Source: Thermoplasmata archaeon
GTDB taxonomy: Archaea; Thermoplasmatota; Thermoplasmata; Thermoplasmatales; GCA-001856825
Direction of reading: 5' to 3'
DNA: 5,344 bases
Assembly: GCA_021792355.1 (NCBI GenBank)
Contig: JAJYUV010000068.1
Coordinates: 1 to 5,344 of the forward strand
In this document: positions 1 to 5,170 of the stretch, one piece after another
Layout: each line of letters begins with the position of its first letter
Numbering within the stretch: the stretch's first letter is position 1
Notes under the pieces: generated by a model
Database searches by the model: none
The model's input: the letters and a program-made list of their open reading frames with translations, nothing else
What the model was told of the DNA's origin: nothing
Translations under genes and position numbers: made by a program

Positions 1-1018
1 ACTGGAATCCCCACTCCTCTGCCCACATATAAGCTTCATTTAACCGATTCTTCGACTGAAAGGCCTCCAGCATCCTGATATGGCTCCCATCGCTCTCGTG
101 CATTCCAGTAATTATGCCATCCACTAGCAGCGGAGTGTGAGACTCATCAATGTAAATGTCTGTAGTGCCATTGATTGATTCCCCACTTCTCAATGAAGAT
201 GAGATAGTAACTGGTTCATTGAGTTGTGCCTTTCTTAGAGCCAGAGATTCAAGTGCTCTGACCACAGTTGTTCCGACTGCAATCACTTTTCTGCCCTTAG
301 CCCTCGTATCGTATATGGCTTTAAGAGTTCCCTTTGGGACAGAAAATCTTTCAGGAAGCAGATGGTTCTGACCTTTGAACTCGGGATACTCCATTGATCC
401 AAGGTTGCAGTGCAACGTTATTTCTGCAATGTTGATTCCCTTATCTTTAATGCCTTTCAAAACCCTTGAATCGAACGGATAAGATGCTGACGGGAGCTCC
501 ACGCTACCAGGAACCTTATAGAAGATTCCGTCGAAATATTCTTTCGGGAGATCAAACGGAATGTGATCGTATCTAATGTACTTACCAATTTCATTCAGGA
601 TTGAATCTATGCTGCAGTACTTTGTATCAAGCTCAGCCCACCAAAATCTTGAGAACCGTTCGTGCCTTCTGATCAGATTGATGTTGCAATTCATTCCCGG
701 GATAGAAAATGAAGTCCTGTCAGTCAGTCTCATTCCGAATTCCTTTGGCCTTACCTCAACAAGAAATTGATATTCTCTTCTATCAGTGCCTATGTTAACT
801 GTTGCATATCTCTGAAAATCCTCGGAATAAACATCAAGACTTGATGGTATGATTTTGCTGTTATTGAAAATCAGGATATCACCAGGTGCAAAATAATCTG
901 AAATATCAACGAACTTTGATTCCGATATGAACATATCCGAAAGTATCAGGAGTTTGACATCCGATCTCTCATAACCATAGAATTGTCTTGGTAGGTGTGC
1001 CTCGTATAGCTCCCTCAT
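1..1018 (-). CDS. queA: QueA-family S-adenosylmethionine:tRNA ribosyltransferase-isomerase, 3' end cut by window edge
   Basis: 339 residues are visible from an ATG at 1018; the frame is still open at the left edge. Bacterial QueA, about 350 residues, moves the ribosyl part of SAM onto preQ1 in tRNA to give epoxyqueuosine, so only a few residues are probably missing. Family landmarks in order: PGDILIFNNSKIIPSS (45-60), GKYIRYDHIP (145-154), GSVELPSAS (171-179, matching GSVAAPTAG of canonical QueA), TLHCNLGS (201-208, matching TLHVGLGTF), VGTTVVRALES (248-258, matching GTTSVRTLES) and ITGMHESDGSHIRMLEAF (303-320). The last replaces the usual TNFHLPKSTLLMLVSAF and resembles the ITGWHEPEASH form I recall from divergent actinobacterial members. 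It is the second gene of an operon behind the SDR gene, with a strong ribosome site. Family membership is firm. The true substrate is not, since archaea normally make archaeosine rather than queuosine. A cytosolic enzyme is expected; no signal peptide or membrane segment is visible. Confidence -1.
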   Translation of the reverse strand, partial: MRELYEAHLPRQFYGYERSDVKLLILSDMFISESKFVDISDYFAPGDILIFNNSKIIPSSLDVYSEDFQRYATVNIGTDRREYQFLVEVRPKEFGMRLTDRTSFSIPGMNCNINLIRRHERFSRFWWAELDTKYCSIDSILNEIGKYIRYDHIPFDLPKEYFDGIFYKVPGSVELPSASYPFDSRVLKGIKDKGINIAEITLHCNLGSMEYPEFKGQNHLLPERFSVPKGTLKAIYDTRAKGRKVIAVGTTVVRALESLALRKAQLNEPVTISSSLRSGESINGTTDIYIDESHTPLLVDGIITGMHESDGSHIRMLEAFQSKNRLNEAYMWAEEWGFQ

Positions 1019-1022
1019 GATC

Positions 1023-1030
1023 TCTCCTCC
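1023..1030 (-). promoter_or_regulatory. Strong Shine-Dalgarno site of the QueA-like gene
   Basis: The minus strand reads GGAGGAGAGATC directly before the ATG at 1018, putting GGAGG 7 bases from the start. The site overlaps the last base of the SDR stop codon, so the QueA-like gene is expected to be translated from the same mRNA as the SDR. This site also decides the start codon: no other start nearby has comparable support. Confidence -1.
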
Positions 1031-1680
1031 TATCCTGTCACCTTTTCGAATAATTCTATAGCAGCTGCTCTAGGATCTTTTAAATCTGATGTGTCTGCCG
1101 GGAGAGCTGTACGATGCATATCAGTGTCCATGTCCCCCGGGTCAAAAGAAAATGCTGATATTTTTCTGGAAATGAGCTCTTTGTCAAGTATCTTCAGCAG
1201 CATGTCAAATGCAATTTTCGAAGAAGAATAAGCACCCCATCCAGGATAAGGAGTGGTAGCAGCATCTGAAGTCACATGGATAATCTTCCCTCCATCTCTC
1301 AGTAATGGCAACGCTCTCTTCAGAAACTGGAAATTCCCAAAGAAATTTGTCTCAAAAGTCATCCTGAGATCCTTAAGACTGATGTTAGGGACTTCTGGGA
1401 GAGGCACAGGTCCCAGGGTCGCAGCATTCAGTATCAGAATGTCAACCCCACCAAACTTACGTTCCACCTTATTTATGAAAAGACTGGTCGAAGAATCTAT
1501 GCTGATATCACAGATATCTGCAAGCAAATTATCATTACCTTCAGAATTCAAGAGGTCTATCCTTGCCCTCCTCCTTCCACAAGTTGCAACCTTCCAACCA
1601 CGTTCGATGAAGAGTTTTACTGTTTCTTTTCCCAATCCAGACGTTCCCCCTGTGATCACAGCAACTTTTTTTTCATCCAT
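1030..1680 (-). CDS. Short-chain dehydrogenase/reductase (SDR), probably NADP-dependent
   Basis: This 216-residue protein is a classical-type SDR on a Rossmann fold; such enzymes reduce carbonyls or oxidise alcohols with NAD(P). The cofactor motif is TGGTSGLG (10-17). A GRRR run (35-38) after the second beta strand favours NADP(H). LNAATLG (84-90) stands for the usual NNAG. The full catalytic tetrad is present: N112 (in TNFFGN), S138 (in HVTSDAA), Y151 and K155 (in YSSSK). PGDMDTDM (181-188) is the usual PGxxxT segment. It is about 30 residues shorter than typical 250-residue SDRs and ends soon after PGDMDTDM, so the substrate-binding lid is small. The start is the ATG at 1680; no clear Shine-Dalgarno site precedes it, consistent with a promoter-proximal gene. 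It is first in an operon with the QueA-like gene 11 bases downstream, so a role in the same pathway is possible. The substrate cannot be told from sequence. Confidence -1.
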   Translation of the reverse strand: MDEKKVAVITGGTSGLGKETVKLFIERGWKVATCGRRRARIDLLNSEGNDNLLADICDISIDSSTSLFINKVERKFGGVDILILNAATLGPVPLPEVPNISLKDLRMTFETNFFGNFQFLKRALPLLRDGGKIIHVTSDAATTPYPGWGAYSSSKIAFDMLLKILDKELISRKISAFSFDPGDMDTDMHRTALPADTSDLKDPRAAAIELFEKVTG

Positions 1681-1726
1681 ACTGGAAGGATGATTGTTCC
1701 ATTAATAAACTAAATCGTTTCTAAAC

Positions 1727-1734
1727 TTTATAAA
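1727..1734 (-). promoter_or_regulatory. TATA box (TTTATAAA) for the SDR/QueA-like operon
   Basis: TTTATAAA is centred about 50 bases upstream of the SDR start. Archaeal transcription begins about 25 bases after the box centre, which predicts a start near 1704 and a leader of about 24 bases. The box is a perfect palindrome, so it could also be used toward the divergent regulator. Position and composition are seen; promoter activity is inferred. Confidence -1.
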
Positions 1735-1743
1735 TCAGCAAAA

Positions 1744-1750
1744 TTAAATA
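1744..1750 (+). promoter_or_regulatory. Candidate TATA box (TTAAATA) for the divergent regulator gene
   Basis: TTAAATA is centred about 26 bases before the ATG at 1773, the distance expected if transcription starts at the first base of the coding sequence (a leaderless mRNA). No Shine-Dalgarno site lies between the box and the ATG, which fits. The palindromic TTTATAAA at 1727-1734 is the alternative and would put the start nearer 1757. Confidence -1.
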
Positions 1751-1772
1751 ACCTTGCTTTGTTTTGAATCCA

Positions 1773-2417
1773 ATGATAACGAAGACAGAAGGGGAAAGCT
1801 ACCCAAGCGAGACGACAATATTGATGAACCTTAAGAAGAATGATGGTCAATCGCTTGATGACCTTTCGACAGCAATAGGCATCTCGAAAATGGCGGTTTT
1901 GAAGCATATCAAGACACTTGAGAGCAGGGGGATAGTGGAAAGGAAAATAGTCAAGAAGAATGTTGGACGACCATACTTTAGGTTCTATCTTCTAAAGGAC
2001 TCTTCTTCGGCATTTGGTTCCTCAAGTGATAAGATGCTAGATTCCCTTCTTGCCTACATGGATGAAACCGGAAAGAGGGATGTGATAGTGGACTTCCTGA
2101 AAAGAAGATATGGAGACGTAGAAGCTCATTACAGAAACGAACTGTCCGGAAAGACAGGTCAAGAAAGATTAGAAGCGCTTGCCCGGCTAAGGCACCTGGA
2201 AAACTATTTCCCAGAGTTGAGAAGAATCCAGGGGTCTAAATATGAATTACTGGAATTCAATTGCCCCATTTACTCCATATCAAAGAAATTCTCTGAGGCC
2301 TGCGATCTCGAAAGACGACTATTTCAAAACGTGCTAAAGATGAAGGTCGATACAACTCACACACAGATTAATGGACATGGCACCTGCAGGTTTCTCATTG
2401 ATAGAGACCTCAGATGA
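1773..2417 (+). CDS. Winged-helix transcriptional regulator, COG2345/SufR-like with three C-terminal cysteines
   Basis: The protein has 214 residues from ATG 1773; TTG 1764 would add three. I prefer the ATG because a TATA-like box sits about 26 bases upstream, suggesting a leaderless mRNA. The N-terminal winged helix spans about residues 12-75: a recognition-helix region with IGISKMAVLKHIKTLE, then the wing ending in GRPYFRFYLL (65-74), which is typical of COG2345 (ArsR/DeoR-like) regulators. The middle, about 85-145, is helical and charged and probably serves dimerisation. The C-terminus carries C164 (in FNCPIYSI), C177 (in EACDLE) and C205 (in HGTCRFLI), spaced CX12C and X27C. I recall this layout from SufR-type proteins that bind an Fe-S cluster and control Fe-S assembly or redox genes. 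Its position back to back with the SDR/QueA-like operon suggests it controls that operon and itself. Regulator identity is good; Fe-S sensing is inference from the cysteines. Confidence -1.
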   Translation: MITKTEGESYPSETTILMNLKKNDGQSLDDLSTAIGISKMAVLKHIKTLESRGIVERKIVKKNVGRPYFRFYLLKDSSSAFGSSSDKMLDSLLAYMDETGKRDVIVDFLKRRYGDVEAHYRNELSGKTGQERLEALARLRHLENYFPELRRIQGSKYELLEFNCPIYSISKKFSEACDLERRLFQNVLKMKVDTTHTQINGHGTCRFLIDRDLR

Positions 2418-2494
2418 GATGACTGCCAAATGGAGTATAATTATATTGCAGTAGTCAAAGTGGCGGGATCTTGGCATGCTCCAGAAGATTTTGA

Positions 2495-2683
2495 GGCATA
2501 ATCGACCTGTTCAACTATCTCGTAAGAGGGAAACACTAAGAAACTTTATTGCAGTACCACCTCAATGAGGAAGGACTAGTAACAAAGAAGGAAATGATCT
2601 GGTCCTACACAAATGGTAGAACCCCAAAGGAGGCAGTACCAACGCAGATAGTGGGAAAGAGGATAACTATTCAGGGAATGTGA
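2495..2683 (+). pseudogene. Possible decayed coding fragment with one in-frame stop
   Basis: One plus-strand frame reads 14 codons (GIIDLFNYLVRGKH), a TAA at 2537-2539, then 47 more codons including NEEGLVTKKEMIWSY and TPKEAVPTQIVGKRI before TGA at 2681. The charge pattern and the fact that both halves share a frame look protein-like, perhaps part of a small DNA-binding protein. No family is recognised, there is no good start or ribosome site, and chance cannot be excluded. The first in-frame ATG after the TAA, at 2594, would give only 29 residues. Confidence -1.
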
Positions 2684-2692
2684 GGCGATATA

Positions 2693-2746
2693 AGTATCTA
2701 TTTTGGGGACCCTTTCTCCTCCCGTAGGAGGAGAATAGTTGATACT
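2693..2746. repeat. Compound hairpin: perfect 9-bp stem nested in an outer 8-bp stem
   Basis: The inner hairpin is TTCTCCTCC (2714-2722), loop CGTA, GGAGGAGAA (2727-2735), with no mismatch. It is flanked by AGTATCTA (2693-2700), which can pair with TAG at 2736-2738 and ATACT at 2742-2746, leaving a three-base bulge (TTG). The two stems abut on the 3' side and could stack. No T-tract follows, so it is not a typical terminator. It could be a structured RNA, an element end or an operator; the sequence does not decide. Confidence -1.
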
Positions 2747-3217
2747 ATGAAGAGAAGCAAAAGTGGTAATAACTCCTACAAGCCATTAAATCTAACCAAG
2801 ACACAAGTATAAAGAGATTGAAAAAATAGAAGAATTCCAAAGAGCAGTGATCCATATATCCTCATTCCCTTTCCGTCTTTTAACTCAGTTCTAAGCGTGA
2901 GACGCGATAAAAAGAAACCAACTAAGTGCGATAAGGGTCTTAGAACTAAGCTCATTTGATTCAGGCATATGGTTGTTCCTGACTGCACCAAATCTTGCGG
3001 AGATTCAGGTTATCAGGGATAATTCATGGTTGTCCTGCTCTACCTTTATATTAAGGTCTGTCCACCTCTCCCTCATGTCTTTTAATTATGTACGGTAGCG
3101 GGCAATAACTGAATGAGCTGTCGTTCGTTGCTAGGCGCAACAACGGTGTGCTTTCTGCCTTCATTATTCCGTGGGGTTCCAACGACATAAATCATATGTA
3201 TAACTGTGAAGCTAAAC

Positions 3218-3258
3218 GTCATGAGGTAGGAGCAGCATGACCTCTACCTTCAGGTCAT
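3218..3258. repeat. Cluster of overlapping inverted repeats downstream of the transporter gene
   Basis: Three short perfect pairings share bases: GTCATG (3218-3223) with CATGAC (3236-3241); AGGTAG (3224-3229) with CTACCT (3244-3249); and ATGACCT (3237-3243) with AGGTCAT (3252-3258), loop of eight. They cannot all form at once, so they would act as alternatives in RNA or as a complex site in DNA. The cluster starts about 50 bases past the transporter stop and may lie in its 3' untranslated region. Function is unknown. Confidence -1.
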
Positions 3259-3305
3259 ATTGTCTCCTTAAAGGGTGAAGGGAAACACCATTCAGACCGC
3301 CCGTG

Positions 3306-4508
3306 CTATTCCGGTTGAGGAAGCTTGAATCTGAAGAAAGTTGGAAGAATTCTCATGCTGTAAATAGTCAGCGGAACCACTAGCACCGCAACCCAGAAGA
3401 GAACAAGAGGAATGCTGAAAAATAGTGCCATTGTTGAGAAAACTGAGCCCATAACCGGCGACGCGCCCTGCGTAAATACCTTAAGGAATGCCATAACTTT
3501 CCCGTATATTCCGTGAGGTACGGCTGTCATCAGCTTCGTATTTATGGGTATGTTGATGACGGGAAGCACAAGGCCTATTGCGAATGCATCCACCACGTCC
3601 ACGGGGGGTGACCTGCTAAGTGCCAGGAGAAATATGAGAGGAGAAAATACCAGCGTTGTGAGTGCTATGGCTACGGGCCTCTCCCTCTTGAAAAATTTCA
3701 CGTTCGCTATGGGCGTTCCCGCCATCATCCCCAGGGGAACGCTCATGCTGAACGCGGTGTAATATATGGGAGACGACTTCAACACTATATTGAAGAGACC
3801 TGAAGAATAAGTATCAAGGGAAATGAAAAGACCGTTGAGGAAGAACGCAAGGACCAGGAGACCTGCAATATTCCTCAGGAACGAGGCAACTGCCTTCATC
3901 TCCCCAAGCACAGCCTTTCCTCCCTCCTGAGCCTTATATGCTTTCTCTGCAATTGGTAATGAAAGAAATATTGATGTTGCTGTCATGGCAAGGAGAAGAT
4001 AGACGAAGTACTGGTGCAGATAGACTATGGAAAGACCCCCGATCAACGTGCCGAGGAGAGAAGATGCGCTGTTAGCGGCGAAACTGAAGGAATTCGCCTT
4101 CTTGAACGATCCTTCTAGAACATGCTTCTTTATTATAGCGGAAAATGAGTCTAACTTCAATGTCTGTCCGAATACAGATACTGCAGTGGCCGCATATATG
4201 AAGATGAGATTTCCCCCTGCCAGAAGGACTAAGAAACCAGCCAGAACCACTGCACTTGCTATGAAGTTCAGGGTTGTGTTGTTCAGCCTGTCTATGAGGT
4301 GACCGATTGGAAATGAGAAGATGAGTGCAACAGCAACATAAATCGTGATCATCATCCCAGCCAGGAAGACTGAGTGATACCTGCTCACTACATCCCACAT
4401 GAAGAATATAGTGAAGGACGTTATTGAAACACCCGTCAGGGCCCTCGAGAACATGAATCGGTAGAAGAGTGAGGGGAGACCCGCTCCGTGTTCCTTGTCT
4501 TCACTCAA
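3306..4508 (-). CDS. Major facilitator superfamily transporter (multidrug/MefA-EntS-like exporter)
   Basis: This 400-residue, very hydrophobic protein has about 12 membrane segments, the usual size for MFS. The N-terminus (1-13) is short and polar. After the second membrane segment the MFS motif A appears as GHLIDRLNN (69-77), with G69, D73 and R74 in place. A central cytosolic loop of charged residues (about 187-205, with EKAYKAQEGGK) separates the two six-helix halves. In the second half, NTKLMTAVPHGIYGKVMAF (323-341) matches the xxVPxxxxGKV region I associate with MFS_3-type exporters such as MefA and EntS. It probably sits in the cytoplasmic membrane and expels a small molecule by proton exchange; the substrate is unknown. 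The start is TTG at 4508: it is the first possible start after an in-frame TGA, and a GGGAG lies 13 bases upstream. The later M19 would cut into the first helix. The gene has its own promoter and no close operon partner. Confidence -1.
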   Translation of the reverse strand: MSEDKEHGAGLPSLFYRFMFSRALTGVSITSFTIFFMWDVVSRYHSVFLAGMMITIYVAVALIFSFPIGHLIDRLNNTTLNFIASAVVLAGFLVLLAGGNLIFIYAATAVSVFGQTLKLDSFSAIIKKHVLEGSFKKANSFSFAANSASSLLGTLIGGLSIVYLHQYFVYLLLAMTATSIFLSLPIAEKAYKAQEGGKAVLGEMKAVASFLRNIAGLLVLAFFLNGLFISLDTYSSGLFNIVLKSSPIYYTAFSMSVPLGMMAGTPIANVKFFKRERPVAIALTTLVFSPLIFLLALSRSPPVDVVDAFAIGLVLPVINIPINTKLMTAVPHGIYGKVMAFLKVFTQGASPVMGSVFSTMALFFSIPLVLFWVAVLVVPLTIYSMRILPTFFRFKLPQPE

Positions 4509-4545
4509 TTCTGATCACTAACTCCCTTTTTAGCTTAAAGAGTTC

Positions 4546-4552
4546 TATTTAA
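4546..4552 (-). promoter_or_regulatory. TATA box (TTAAATA) for the transporter gene
   Basis: On the minus strand CCTTAAATAG is centred about 41 bases before the TTG start, predicting transcription from about 4523-4527 and a leader of about 15-19 bases that begins at or just before GGGAG. A second, similar box (ATTAAATAC, about 4571-4579) lies further upstream and may be an alternative. The rest of 4553-4710 shows only a short CTCCT/AGGAG inverted repeat at 4609-4620 and a GC-rich patch near 4667-4675. Confidence -1.
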
Positions 4553-4710
4553 GGATGCTAAATCTGGATCGTATTTAATTTTTCCGTTATCACAGATTTA
4601 TTCCAGTACTCCTAAAGGAGATAATATACATACTTATGATAAAGACTGTTTAATATCCGGCCCAAGAAGCGCGCGACTGGATTATGTAAGCATAAAGAAT
4701 AATTCCGTCC

Positions 4711-4717
4711 AAAAAAA
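4711..4717 (-). terminator. Oligo-T terminator of the two-gene hypothetical operon
   Basis: The minus strand carries seven consecutive T residues beginning 15 bases after the stop codon of the 145-residue protein gene, with no hairpin before them. Archaeal RNA polymerase terminates at such T tracts, so this probably ends the 4733-5344 transcript and separates it from the transporter gene, which has its own promoter. Confidence -1.
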
Positions 4718-4732
4718 GAGGGAAGAGAGGTG

Positions 4733-5170
4733 TTATATTGGAGTTATCCACCTCTCCGCATTGTTCAATAGCTCATTGACAAGCTGGCTGTATATGGAGG
4801 AATAGTTGTATGGGGTGAGCTTCCCCTCCTTCGTTCTCTCTGCGAGTTCCAGTGGGAACCTTATGAATCCTATGATGTCATTATATCTGGGAACGACAAC
4901 CTTCTTCCTGTCCATTATGTCCTTTTGCGTGTATCCACTGTAAGCTTCCATCATCTTCATGTCCATCTGCTCCTCCTTTGCGAACTGGAGGGGATCGATC
5001 ATGGGATCGGAGAGGGAGTAGAACTCCCTCTCTTCACCATCTATTCCTCGCACTATTGCAACCTTCATCCCTTCAGGTATTTCCAGCATCCTCTTTGCGA
5101 ACGTCTCGGCTGATGAAGGGTGGATGCTCACCCTCCTCAGCGTTGTCTGTGTGTAGTTTGACTCAGTCAT
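4733..5170 (-). CDS. Hypothetical protein, 145 residues, family not recognised
   Basis: I do not recognise this protein. It has no signal peptide or membrane segment and is probably cytosolic. Residues 10-60 look like a small alpha/beta unit (a MKVAIVRGIDGEEREF strand-turn-strand at 35-50). Residues 64-86 are rich in Met, Glu and Lys (KEEQMDMKMMEAYSGY) and probably helical. Residues 91-145 contain VVVPRYNDIIGFIRFPLELA and a C-terminal helix YSQLVNELLNNAERW. The ATG at 5170 is preceded by GGAGG with 9 bases of spacing and overlaps the end of the upstream gene by 8 bases, so translation is probably coupled and the two products may work together. A T7 terminator follows. Codon use looks normal for a real gene, and the overlap plus ribosome site make it very likely real. 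No function is proposed. Confidence -1.
   Translation of the reverse strand: MTESNYTQTTLRRVSIHPSSAETFAKRMLEIPEGMKVAIVRGIDGEEREFYSLSDPMIDPLQFAKEEQMDMKMMEAYSGYTQKDIMDRKKVVVPRYNDIIGFIRFPLELAERTKEGKLTPYNYSSIYSQLVNELLNNAERWITPI

Larger units (their letters stand above)
2418..3305. other. 888-base stretch without a convincing gene
   Basis: All six frames are broken, and the longest open frame (2776-2991, minus, 71 codons) has no ribosome site or recognisable family. The stretch contains a possible coding relic (2495-2683), a compound hairpin (2693-2746), possible membrane-protein debris on the minus strand (2776-3076), a TATA-like palindrome (ACCTT, six bases, AAGGT at 3042-3057) and overlapping inverted repeats (3218-3258). 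I see no tRNA, C/D-box RNA, CRISPR repeat or insertion-sequence ends. No T-tract terminator is evident after either the regulator gene or the transporter gene. It reads as a decay or junction zone between two gene groups. Confidence -1.

Noticed and set aside
156..770. Plus-strand open frames 156-371 and 576-770
   Set aside because: They lie antisense inside the QueA-like gene, whose conserved motifs run through the same bases; no ribosome site or family match.
1253..1693. Plus-strand 146-codon frame
   Set aside because: Antisense to the SDR gene, whose catalytic residues are all on the minus strand; it has arisen from the codon pattern of that gene.
2418..2500. Extension of the regulator past its TGA for 27 codons (ends at a TAA near 2499)
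   Set aside because: The protein already ends at the usual family position just after the third cysteine; no sign of readthrough or selenocysteine elements.
2776..2991. 71-codon minus-strand frame as an intact gene
   Set aside because: No ribosome site, no family, poor codon pattern; at best part of a frameshifted relic.
3114..3190. Very short frames on both strands, about 22 to 45 codons, near 3050-3200
   Set aside because: Too short, no ribosome site, no recognisable sequence; expected by chance.
3218..3249. H-type pseudoknot from GTCATG/CATGAC with AGGTAG/CTACCT
   Set aside because: The first connecting loop would have zero bases, which is sterically implausible; kept only as alternative hairpins.
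3544..4398. Open frames 3544-3762 and 4027-4302 (plus) and 4072-4398 (minus)
   Set aside because: All overlap the transporter gene in other frames and lack any independent support.
4509..4732. Possible small RNA or tRNA gene between the transporter and the hypothetical operon
   Set aside because: No cloverleaf, C/D-box pair or sizeable hairpin found; only promoter-like and terminator-like signals.
3061..4757. Direct repeat TCCACCTCTCC at 3061-3071 and 4747-4757
   Set aside because: Only 11 bases match and flanks diverge; likely chance between a purine/pyrimidine-biased coding end and intergenic DNA.
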